Assembly (NCBI RefSeq): GCF_913774285.1 | Contig: NZ_CAJYHX010000018.1 | Span: forward strand, 1-64,000 | DNA from: an uncultured Sphingomonas sp. | Lineage (GTDB): Bacteria > Pseudomonadota > Alphaproteobacteria > Sphingomonadales > Sphingomonadaceae | Direction of reading: 5' to 3' | Length of the DNA: 64,000 nucleotides | Part shown: positions 56,772 through 64,000 of the stretch, in pieces | Numbering within the stretch: position 1 is the first letter of the stretch | Layout: each line of letters opens with the position of its first letter | Made by a program: the position numbers and the translations under genes | The notes under the pieces: model-generated | Seen by the model: only the letters and a program-made list of their open reading frames with translations | Databases searched by the model: none | What the model was told of the DNA's origin: nothing

Positions 56772-57913
56772 AGCAGCGCCATGTGGCTGCGGTGGACCAA
56801 AGCGGCGCGCGGGGCATAGCCGAGTATTTCGACCAGCTCCTCGCTCCGCCGCCCGACGATGCGTGAGGCATCGACATGGCCATATTCGGCCAGCCCGCGC
56901 GCAAGATGCTTGCCGTCCGGCCCTACCACGACGACCAGGTCGCCGCGGGCGAACCGCCCCTCCACCCGCGTCGCTCCCGCAGAGAGCAAGCTGCGGCCTT
57001 CCTTGAGCGCCTGCGCCGCGCCCTCGTCGATATGAATCGCTCCCTTGGCGGTCAGCCCGCCGCGCAGCCACGCCTTGCGCGCCGCAGCCCCCTTCTGCCC
57101 AAGGAACAAGGTACCGCGCCGCGTCGTCGCCAGTCGCGCCAGCGGATGCTCGACCCGCCCATCGGCGATGGCGAGATGCGCACCCGCACTGGTCGCGATC
57201 CGCGCCGCCTCGATCTTCGAAACCATGCCCCCCGACCCCATGCCCGAGGCCGAGCCGCGATCGGCCATCGCCTCGATCCGCTCGTCGATCACGTCGACCA
57301 GCTCGATCAGCTGGGCATCGGGATTGGTGTTGGGGTTAGCGGTGTAGAGCCCGTCGACGTCCGACAGCAGCACCACGCCCTCGGCATTGGCGGCGCTCGC
57401 CACCCGGGCGGCGAGCCGGTCGTTGTCGCCGAAGCGGATTTCCTCGGTGGCGACCGAATCATTCTCGTTGATCACCGGCACCACGCCGAGGCGCAGCAAG
57501 CGGTCGAGCGTGGCGGAGACGTTGAGATAACGGCGACGATCCTCGAGGTCGTCGAGCGTCACCAGCATCTGCGCGGCAGTCATCCCCTGGTCGTGGAGCA
57601 GCTCGGCCCAGATGCTGGAGAGCGCGATCTGGCCGGTTGCCGCGGCCGCCTGCGCGTCCTCCAGGCTGGCGCGGCCACCTTTGGGCAGCTTGAGCCGCCG
57701 CGCGCCGAGCGCGATCGCGCCCGAGGAAACGATGACCAGCTGCTGCCCCTCGCGCGCCCGGGCACCGAGATCGGCGACCAGCGCCGCCAGCCAGTCGCGG
57801 CGAATCTGCCCCTCGCGATCGACGAGCAGCGAGGAGCCCACCTTCACGACCAGCCGGCCGCAGGTCGAGGGGCTGAAGCCGATGGCGTCGGCATGGCGTG
57901 CGAGCGCGGACAT
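56768..57913 (-). CDS. proB: Glutamate 5-kinase
   Basis: First enzyme of proline synthesis, phosphorylating the gamma-carboxylate of glutamate. The 381-residue protein has the amino-acid kinase domain (VVKVGSSLLVD, VSSGAIALGARRL, NENDSVATEEIRFGDND, GSASGMGSGGMVSKIEAA) and a C-terminal PUA domain (ARGDLVVVVGPDGKHLARGLAEY). ATG at 57913 follows AAGAG; a longer ATG at 57943 lacks a ribosome site. ProB is usually next to obgE and rplU-rpmA; here a SUFU-domain gene sits between it and obgE. Confidence 0.95.
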   Translation of the reverse strand: MSALARHADAIGFSPSTCGRLVVKVGSSLLVDREGQIRRDWLAALVADLGARAREGQQLVIVSSGAIALGARRLKLPKGGRASLEDAQAAAATGQIALSSIWAELLHDQGMTAAQMLVTLDDLEDRRRYLNVSATLDRLLRLGVVPVINENDSVATEEIRFGDNDRLAARVASAANAEGVVLLSDVDGLYTANPNTNPDAQLIELVDVIDERIEAMADRGSASGMGSGGMVSKIEAARIATSAGAHLAIADGRVEHPLARLATTRRGTLFLGQKGAAARKAWLRGGLTAKGAIHIDEGAAQALKEGRSLLSAGATRVEGRFARGDLVVVVGPDGKHLARGLAEYGHVDASRIVGRRSEELVEILGYAPRAALVHRSHMALL

Positions 57914-57955
57914 GGCCGCGCTCTTAGCGGTGCGGTTCGGCATCTGCCAAGCCGA

Positions 57956-58696
57956 TCAGACGATCGATTCGCGCTGGAGGTCGCTGCAATGGCCGACGCC
58001 GGTTGCCTTGAGCCGCGCGATCACCGCGTCGCGGGTATCGCTGTCGCCGGCCCGGATCTCGCCCAGCTCGGCGGCGGTGAGCAGCACCACGGGCACCGCG
58101 CGGACGGGCGAGAGCGGCATGTCCTCGATCTGCGTGTCGAAATCGGGCTCCGGGCCGCCGATCATCACGCCGAGCACGTCGTCGGCGGTGAGGAAATGGG
58201 CGGGCAGCCGCGCCGCGATCGCGGCCGAGCTGGAGACGTTGGTGAGTTCGAGCGGGATCGGGCCATGACGTTCGAGCGGGCGGAGGATGCCCTGTTCCTC
58301 GGCGACGATCGCCGCCACGCGCCGCAGCACCTCGAGCATCCAGCCGTCGCCCGCCACCTGCGCCGGCGCACCCTCGCCCGGCCCCTCGACGAACAGCTCG
58401 ATCTCGAAGCCGTTGGTGGTCGCGGTCTCGTCGAACGGATCGGAGAGGCCGTCGGTCGCCAGTAGGATCGCGTTGCCGCGGTGGATGAGCCGATAGGCCT
58501 CGTGCCCGCCCGGCCAGAGCGAGCCGGCCGGAGCGGAGGAGAGGATTCGATCACTCGCCGGCCCCAGCGCCGACCAGAACAGGCCGCGCGCCTCGGCCGA
58601 ACGTTCGGCGACGCTGGCGATTCGGTGTGGCTCAGGCCGGCTAACCGCCTGCGCCTTCGCACCAAATAACCCACGCAACCAGCCGAACGCACCCAT
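57956..58696 (-). CDS. Suppressor-of-fused (SUFU) domain protein
   Basis: A 246-residue protein of the SUFU family. The internal segment NGFEIELFVEG and the PVRAVPVVLLTAAELGEI stretch follow the pattern of bacterial SUFU proteins. ATG at 58696 follows GGGAGAGAC. It sits between obgE and proB in the same direction. Some bacterial SUFU proteins serve as immunity proteins to toxins, others are unexplained; no toxin gene is linked here, so the function is open. Confidence 0.68.
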   Translation of the reverse strand: MGAFGWLRGLFGAKAQAVSRPEPHRIASVAERSAEARGLFWSALGPASDRILSSAPAGSLWPGGHEAYRLIHRGNAILLATDGLSDPFDETATTNGFEIELFVEGPGEGAPAQVAGDGWMLEVLRRVAAIVAEEQGILRPLERHGPIPLELTNVSSSAAIAARLPAHFLTADDVLGVMIGGPEPDFDTQIEDMPLSPVRAVPVVLLTAAELGEIRAGDSDTRDAVIARLKATGVGHCSDLQRESIV

Positions 58697-58747
58697 CCGC
58701 GTCTCTCCCAAAAGGAATCAGACGGGAAGCGTTGCCTTAGAAATGCG

Positions 58748-59803
58748 TCAGAGCGGCGACCATTGAACCGGTTCTTCACCATCTTCGGCCGTTTCGTCGG
58801 CTGCCCGGTTCTCGTTGGGGCCGATGATTTCCAGCAACTGATCCAGCACCCAGTCGACCCCGGTGCCGGCGGCGCCGGACAGCGGAATGACTTGCGCGCC
58901 GCTCGCCTCTTCGAGCTCGGCGGAGAGCGCGGCGATCAGTTCGTCGTCGAGCATGTCGATCTTGTTGAGCGCGATCACCGTCGGCTTGTCCGACAGGCCG
59001 GCGCCGTACGCCTCCAGCTCGTCGCGGACGATGCGGTAGCTGGTCGCCACGTCCTCGTCATTGGCGTCGATCAGGTGGAGCAGCACGCGGCAGCGCTCGA
59101 TATGGCCGAGGAAGCGGTCGCCGATGCCGGCCCCTTCCGCCGCGCCTTCGATCAGGCCGGGAATGTCGGCGATCACGAATTCGCGCTGCTTGTGGCGCAC
59201 CACGCCCAGCTGGGGGCGCGTGGTGGTGAAGGCATATTCGCCCACCTTGGCCTGCGCATTGGTGACCGCGTTGATGAAGGTCGACTTGCCGGCATTGGGC
59301 AGCCCGACCAGCCCCGCATCGGCGAGCAGCTTGAGGCGCAGCCACACCCAGGCCTCCTCGCTCGGCCAGCCGGTGCCGTGCTGGCGGGGCGCGCGGTTGG
59401 TCGAGGTCTTGTAGGTCGCATTGCCGCGGCCGCCGTCGCCGCCCCGCAGGAAGACGATGCGCTGGCCTTCCTTGGTGAGATCGGCCAGCAGCGTGCGCTC
59501 GTCGTCGTCGGCGAGGATCTGGGTGCCGATCGGCACCTTGATCACCAGATCGTCGCCGCCAGCACCGGTGCGGTTCGAGCCCGAGCCGCCGCTCCCGCGC
59601 GGGGCACGGAAATGCTGGGTGTAGCGGAAGTCGATCAGCGTGTTGAGGCCGGCGATCGCCTCGAAGACGATGTCGCCGCCCTTGCCGCCGTTGCCGCCGT
59701 CGGGGCCGCCATATTCGATGAACTTTTCGCGACGGAAGCTCACGGCACCGGGTCCGCCGGCACCCGAGCGGACGAAAATCTTGGCTTGATCGAGGAAATG
59801 CAT
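58748..59803 (-). CDS. obgE: GTPase ObgE/CgtA
   Basis: A 351-residue ribosome-associated GTPase needed for large-subunit maturation and growth control. The glycine-rich Obg fold ([28 protein letters not shown], in pieces) is followed by the G domain: G1 [10 protein letters not shown]3 [10 protein letters not shown]4 NKID. The C-terminal acidic tail is short. It is divergent from lptF across 180 bp. In most relatives obgE follows rplU-rpmA directly; here the genes are 11 kb apart and on opposite strands. Confidence 0.97.
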   Translation of the reverse strand: MHFLDQAKIFVRSGAGGPGAVSFRREKFIEYGGPDGGNGGKGGDIVFEAIAGLNTLIDFRYTQHFRAPRGSGGSGSNRTGAGGDDLVIKVPIGTQILADDDERTLLADLTKEGQRIVFLRGGDGGRGNATYKTSTNRAPRQHGTGWPSEEAWVWLRLKLLADAGLVGLPNAGKSTFINAVTNAQAKVGEYAFTTTRPQLGVVRHKQREFVIADIPGLIEGAAEGAGIGDRFLGHIERCRVLLHLIDANDEDVATSYRIVRDELEAYGAGLSDKPTVIALNKIDMLDDELIAALSAELEEASGAQVIPLSGAAGTGVDWVLDQLLEIIGPNENRAADETAEDGEEPVQWSPL

Positions 59804-59983
59804 CGCGGGCCCATATACGTTCGACGCAATTTCGTCACCCCCGGCAGCGCGCGTGCCGAACGCGATGACACTTTCCGGGTGGCATCGGCGTTCAGCACGG
59901 CTATACGCGACCGGATCGTTTCCGCCCGTTTTCCGTTTCAGGGGCGCAAGGATCCCAGCTCTGAAGGACGTTCAGCGAACAGC

Positions 59984-61195
59984 ATGAATTCGATCGATCG
60001 CTACATGGCGCGGCTGATCGCGGTGCCGCTGATCTCCACCCTGATCATCTCCGCGATGCTGCTCGTGCTCGATCGCATGCTGCGGCTGTTCGAGTTCGTC
60101 GCGACCGAGGGCGGTCCGGTGAGCGTGGTGTGGCGCATGCTCGCCAACCTGCTGCCCGAATATCTCGGCCTCGGCATCCCGATCGGGCTGATGCTCGGCG
60201 TGCTGCTCGCCTTCCGCCGGCTCGCCACCTCGTCCGAGCTCGACGTGCTGCGCGCGGTGGGCGTCAGCTACACCCGGCTGCTGCGCGTGCCCTATATGTA
60301 CGCGATCGTGCTGGCGGCGGTGAACTTCGCGATCGTCGGCTTCGTCCAGCCGACCTCGCGCTACAATTACGAGCAGCTCCGCTTCGAGCTGCGCTCGGGC
60401 GCGCTCGGCGCCTCGATCAAGGTCGGCGAATTCACCAGCTTCGGCTCGAAGATGACGCTGCGCATCGAATCGAGCCAGGACGAGGGCCGCGACCTGCGCG
60501 GCATCTTCGTGGAAATGACCAACAAGGACGGCACGCCCCTGGCCGTGACCGCGCAGAAGGGCCAGTTCCTCCGCTCGGACGATCCGGACACGATCATCTT
60601 CCGGCTGACCAACGGCACGCTCGTCCATTACGACAAGAGCTCGCCGGTGCCGCGGGTGCTGACCTTCACCACCCACAATCTGCCGATCCCGCTCCCCAAA
60701 TATGAGCAGTTCCGCAAGCGCGGCGACAGCAATATCGAGCGCACGCTGCCCGAGCTGGCAGTGATCGGCCGCAACCGCTCGGCCCCCGAGATCGATCGCG
60801 AGACCAGCCGTTCGGCCTTCCACTATCGCATGGCGGAAGTGACGACGATGTTCCTGCTGCCGATGCTGGCGGTGGCGCTGGCGATCCCGCCCAAGCGCTC
60901 CACCTCGATGCTCGGCGTGTTTCTGTCGATCCTGATGATCGTCACCTATCACAAGGTGAACGAATATGCGCAGGGCGTGGGCAGCCTGGGGCTGATCGAT
61001 CCGATCATCGCGCTATGGGTGCCGTTCTCGATCTTCGCAGGGCTTACCGTTTGGATGTACTACACCGTCGCCTATGTGCCCGGCGGGCAGCCGATCGGCG
61101 CGCTGGAGCGCGTCTTCGCGAAGACCGCCAAGCTGATCGGACGGCTGCTGCCGGGCGCCAGGCGACGGCGCCGCAAGGCGGAGGCGGCGCGATGA
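59984..61195 (+). CDS. lptF: LPS export permease LptF
   Basis: A 403-residue inner-membrane component of the LptB2FG ABC transporter, which extracts lipopolysaccharide (or related glycolipid) from the membrane. Six transmembrane helices flank a large periplasmic beta-jellyroll (about 130-280), as expected for the YjgP/YjgQ family. DRYMARLIAVPLISTLI and the GIPIGLMLGVLLAFRRL element are characteristic. In sphingomonads, where glycosphingolipid replaces LPS, this system may export other envelope lipids; that is inference. It overlaps lptG by four bases. Confidence 0.93.
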   Translation: MNSIDRYMARLIAVPLISTLIISAMLLVLDRMLRLFEFVATEGGPVSVVWRMLANLLPEYLGLGIPIGLMLGVLLAFRRLATSSELDVLRAVGVSYTRLLRVPYMYAIVLAAVNFAIVGFVQPTSRYNYEQLRFELRSGALGASIKVGEFTSFGSKMTLRIESSQDEGRDLRGIFVEMTNKDGTPLAVTAQKGQFLRSDDPDTIIFRLTNGTLVHYDKSSPVPRVLTFTTHNLPIPLPKYEQFRKRGDSNIERTLPELAVIGRNRSAPEIDRETSRSAFHYRMAEVTTMFLLPMLAVALAIPPKRSTSMLGVFLSILMIVTYHKVNEYAQGVGSLGLIDPIIALWVPFSIFAGLTVWMYYTVAYVPGGQPIGALERVFAKTAKLIGRLLPGARRRRRKAEAAR

Positions 61196-62289
61196 GCCTG
61201 CGCGGCCTGTTCCCCTCGCCCACCGTGTCGCTGTACATGGCGCGGCTGTTCGTGTTCCGCACCTTCGCGCTGCTCGGTGCGCTGGTGCTGGTGCTGACCT
61301 CGCTCGACCTGCTGACCGAAAGCGCCGGCATCCTGGCCTATCCGGGTAACGGCAACGCGCAGATCCTGCACTATGCCACGCTGCGGGTGCCGCAGATCAT
61401 CTCGACCTTCCTGCCCTATTCGGTGCTCGGCGGCGCGATCTTCACGCTCGCCCAGCTCAACCAGAACAGCGAGATCATCGCGCTCAAGTCGGGCGGCCTC
61501 TCGGCGCACCAGGTGCTGGCGCCGCTGATGCTCTCGGGCCTGGTCGTCGCCGGCCTTTCCTTCGCGTTCAACGACCGCATCGTCAGCCGCGCCACCTCGA
61601 CGCTTGAGCAGTGGAAGAAGGTGGAGTTCGCGCCGCTGCCCGTCGATCGCGGCGACCGCGCCAATGTATGGGTGCAGGCCGAAGGCAATCTGATCAACGT
61701 CCAGCAGATCAAGGGCAAGGGCGACGCGGCCCAGCTGTACGACATCACCGTCTACCAGCGGACCAAGGGCTCGCTCGCCGCGATCCTCACCGCCAAGCAC
61801 GGCGTGCGCGCGGGCGACGGCTGGCGCGTCGACAACGTCAAGCGCTTCGACGTGGCGAGCGCCACGTTGACCCCGGTGCCCGACACGATCATCGGGAAGG
61901 GCGTGCGGCCGGACCAGTTCACCCTCGCCCATGTCGATCCCAATTCCAGTTCGTTCGGCGAACTCAGCGTCGCGATCGGCGAGCTGAAGGCGGCCGGTCG
62001 CCCGACCAAGGCGCTCGAAGGCTCGCTGTGGCACAAGCTGTCGGGGCCCCTCTCGGCGTTCCTGATGCCGCTGCTCGGCGCCGTCTCGGCGTTCGGCCTG
62101 GCGCGTTCGGGCAAGCTGTTCGTGCGCGTGGTGATCGGCATGGCGCTGGGCTTCCTCTATTTCGTCGCCGACAATTTCGCGCTGGCGATGGGCAACCTGG
62201 GCGCCTACCCGCCCTTCCTCGCCGCCTGGGCGCCGTTCCTGCTGTTCCTGATGATCGGCGAAGCGGTGCTGCTGCGGACCGAGGAATAG
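61192..62289 (+). CDS. lptG: LPS export permease LptG
   Basis: A 365-residue partner of LptF with the same architecture: six helices and a periplasmic domain (about 125-250). PTVSLYMARLFVFRTFALLG and QNSEIIALKSGGLSAHQVL are typical. Its start overlaps the lptF stop, so the two subunits are made together. The next gene starts 38 bp later. Confidence 0.93.
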   Translation: MSLRGLFPSPTVSLYMARLFVFRTFALLGALVLVLTSLDLLTESAGILAYPGNGNAQILHYATLRVPQIISTFLPYSVLGGAIFTLAQLNQNSEIIALKSGGLSAHQVLAPLMLSGLVVAGLSFAFNDRIVSRATSTLEQWKKVEFAPLPVDRGDRANVWVQAEGNLINVQQIKGKGDAAQLYDITVYQRTKGSLAAILTAKHGVRAGDGWRVDNVKRFDVASATLTPVPDTIIGKGVRPDQFTLAHVDPNSSSFGELSVAIGELKAAGRPTKALEGSLWHKLSGPLSAFLMPLLGAVSAFGLARSGKLFVRVVIGMALGFLYFVADNFALAMGNLGAYPPFLAAWAPFLLFLMIGEAVLLRTEE

Positions 62290-62327
62290 GCTATCCAGGC
62301 GGCAACCACCGCCTGAGGCCCTTCCCG

Positions 62328-63422
62328 ATGTACCGAACCAGCACCCGCTTCCTCGCCGCCGCCGCCCTGGCGCTCGCCCCTGCCGCGGCATGGGCCGCGC
62401 CCGAGCAGCTTTACCAGGGAACGGTCGGCACGGCGCGGATCGTGATGGCGCTCAGCGAAGACAAGGCCGAGGTCTTCGGCCAGTATTTCTACCTCACCAA
62501 GCGGCTCGACATCGATCTCTCGGGCAGCCTCCGTGGCCCGACGCTCGATCTCGAATCGCGGGTGACCGGCGACAAGCTGCACCTCACCCGCAGCGGCGCG
62601 ACGCTCGTCGGCACGCTGATCACCGCCAAGGCCAGGCGTCTGCCGGTCAGCCTGCGCCCGGCCGGTGCACCGCAGGCGCTCCCGGCCGACCTTCCGGCCA
62701 AGCTGAGCGCCTATGAACGCTGGCACCTCACCGGTCTCCAGTTCACCCCGCAGCAGACCGAGACGATCAACGGCAGGACGATCCGCTGGTACCGCGAGCC
62801 GATGTCCGGCATCCGCCTGTTCCGCATCGAGAGCGGCTATGCCGCCCCGGCGCTGGCGGCAGTCAACCACGCGCTCGCCCGCAACCAGTGGCAGGACGTG
62901 TCGGCCTGGTTCGCCTGCATCGGCTATGAGGGCGGCCCCGGCACCGACGTCTCCGAAGCGCAGAAGCCCTGGCTGGGGGCGAACCATGTCAGCTATGTGT
63001 GGAATGCGAGCTGGAGCTGCGCGGGCACCGCACATCCGGACTTCGCCACCGCCGGCCACAGCTTCGACATGCGGACGGGCCGCGAACTCAGGCTGGACGA
63101 TCTCCTCCACTTCGGCGCCGGTCCGGTACCGGCGGAAGACAGCGACGCCTGGTACAGCTATCGCAGCAAGCGCTTCGCGCCGGGCGTGGTGGCGCTGCTC
63201 AAGCGCTACCATCCCGCGGAAATGACGAAGCCCGCCGAGGGCGAAGAGGACGGCTGCGACTATTCGGATCCGGAGGTTTGGGACTTCCCCGGCTGGGCGC
63301 TCTCCGAAAAGGGCCTGTGGCTCGGCGCCTATTTCGCGCGGGTGCAGCGCGCATGCGATGCGCCCGACTGGTCGATACTCCCCTGGTCCGCACTCGGGCT
63401 GAAGCCCGGCGAGCGGCCGTAG
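62328..63422 (+). CDS. Hypothetical exported protein after lptFG
   Basis: A 364-residue predicted periplasmic protein. Signal peptide MYRTSTRFLAAAALALAPAAAWA; the mature protein has repeated beta-rich segments. The C-terminal half resembles DUF3298/RsiV-type domains (FDMRTGRELRLDDLL, later WYSYRSKRFAPGVVALL and WSILPWSALGLKPGERP), but this is a weak match. Probably exported into the periplasm; function unknown. Confidence 0.75.
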   Translation: MYRTSTRFLAAAALALAPAAAWAAPEQLYQGTVGTARIVMALSEDKAEVFGQYFYLTKRLDIDLSGSLRGPTLDLESRVTGDKLHLTRSGATLVGTLITAKARRLPVSLRPAGAPQALPADLPAKLSAYERWHLTGLQFTPQQTETINGRTIRWYREPMSGIRLFRIESGYAAPALAAVNHALARNQWQDVSAWFACIGYEGGPGTDVSEAQKPWLGANHVSYVWNASWSCAGTAHPDFATAGHSFDMRTGRELRLDDLLHFGAGPVPAEDSDAWYSYRSKRFAPGVVALLKRYHPAEMTKPAEGEEDGCDYSDPEVWDFPGWALSEKGLWLGAYFARVQRACDAPDWSILPWSALGLKPGERP

Positions 63423-63428
63423 CGCAAT

Positions 63429-64000
63429 TCACGGGTGCGTCCTGGCCCAGTCCAGCGCGCTCTGCAGCGTCGTCACCCAGACCTCGCCCCGATGCTGGGC
63501 GAGCCAGGCGAGGAACGCCCGGTGCTCGGCGTCGGGCACCGCGGCGTAGTCGCCGCCGACGCCGTGGAACAGGAATACCGCCCAGCCGCCCCCCTGCTCG
63601 GCCTCGCGGACATAGTCGATCATCTTCTCCGCCGTCGCGCCTTCGCCGAACGGCCGCGAGGGGATGTGCATCGGGTCGGCCTTGGAGACATCGGCGCGGG
63701 CATCCGCCGGCGTATCGACTACGCCGCGCACATAGGTGACCGTGCCCGCCTTGCGCAGTTCCTCCAGATAGTCCTTCCCGCCCGCCAGGCTCTGGCCGCA
63801 GGGCGTGGCGAAGCCGTGGCGGTCGCGGCCGTCGAGCGCGCGCAGCAGCACGTTCTGCTGGGCGATCTCGCGCAGCATGCTGGTGATCGTATAGGCCTCG
63901 CTCACATAGCGCGGATCGGCGGGATAGACGTCGTGCGCGCAGGGATGGAAGATCGTGTGGTTGGCGAGTTCGTGCCCGCCCCTCGCAGCCGCCCGCCAGC
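63429..64000 (-). CDS. Polysaccharide deacetylase family protein (5' end outside window)
   Basis: Partial gene; its N-terminus lies beyond position 64000. The visible 190 residues include GHELANHTIFHPC, the metal-binding HxxxH/HP motif of NodB-fold deacetylases, and the later GGWAVFLFHGVGGDYA with the second catalytic histidine. Likely an exported or periplasmic carbohydrate esterase acting on peptidoglycan or exopolysaccharide. It converges on the preceding gene with 6 bp between stops. Confidence 0.85.
   Translation of the reverse strand, partial: WRAAARGGHELANHTIFHPCAHDVYPADPRYVSEAYTITSMLREIAQQNVLLRALDGRDRHGFATPCGQSLAGGKDYLEELRKAGTVTYVRGVVDTPADARADVSKADPMHIPSRPFGEGATAEKMIDYVREAEQGGGWAVFLFHGVGGDYAAVPDAEHRAFLAWLAQHRGEVWVTTLQSALDWARTHP

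Overview
The window looks like core chromosome of a sphingomonad (Alphaproteobacteria, Sphingomonadaceae). It is very GC-rich and densely coded. It carries a serine palmitoyltransferase very close to the Sphingomonas enzyme, a large TonB-dependent receptor, an alphaproteobacterial DUF2842 gene, a bo3-type ubiquinol oxidase and many four-base ATGA/TGATG gene overlaps. I see no prophage, plasmid genes, insertion sequence or CRISPR array.

Layout. 0.25-7.5 kb: a minus-strand lower-glycolysis/pentose-phosphate block (tkt-gap-pgk-class I aldolase-thiE) divergent from a small coiled-coil gene, zapA, a 6S RNA and 5-formyltetrahydrofolate cyclo-ligase. 8.2-15.7 kb: small membrane proteins, an M28 peptidase, tRNA-Asp, an AI-2E-family permease, glycerol kinase, a nitrilase-family amidase, a DUF2306-like protein and a membrane LytTR regulator. 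15.7-19.4 kb: a TonB-dependent receptor divergent from a DeoR-type regulator. 19.6-28.4 kb: acyl-CoA metabolism (acyl-CoA ligase, serine hydrolase, FadB/J-like bifunctional enzyme, two acyl-CoA dehydrogenases, thioesterase II). 28.5-31 kb: a CAP-domain secreted protein and mutL. 31.1-36.8 kb: the cell-elongation operon mreBCD-mrdA-rodA, followed by two identical tRNA-Lys genes. 37-38.9 kb: a less GC-rich segment with one orphan lipoprotein. 38.9-42.9 kb: cyoA, a fused cyoB-cyoC, and cyoD. 43-50.7 kb: assorted genes including DUF2252, tRNA-Ser, hspQ, rplU-rpmA, GNAT, TetR, SulP and DUF805. 50.7-58.7 kb: a hybrid histidine kinase and a sphingolipid cluster (ceramide-reductase-like epimerase, FkbH-like HAD protein, acyl carrier protein, serine palmitoyltransferase) behind proB and a SUFU-domain gene. 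58.7-64 kb: obgE, the LPS-transport permeases lptF-lptG, an unknown secreted protein and the 3' part of a polysaccharide deacetylase gene.

How the genes fit together. Much of the window builds and shapes the envelope: MreBCD/PBP2/RodA wall synthesis, LptFG lipid export, sphingolipid base synthesis and a TonB receptor. Energy and carbon functions are glycolysis, beta-oxidation and the bo3 oxidase. The most notable features are the single-polypeptide CyoB-CyoC fusion, the FkbH-like protein inside the sphingolipid cluster, and a family of mirror-image palindromic elements found between genes and once inside mutL.
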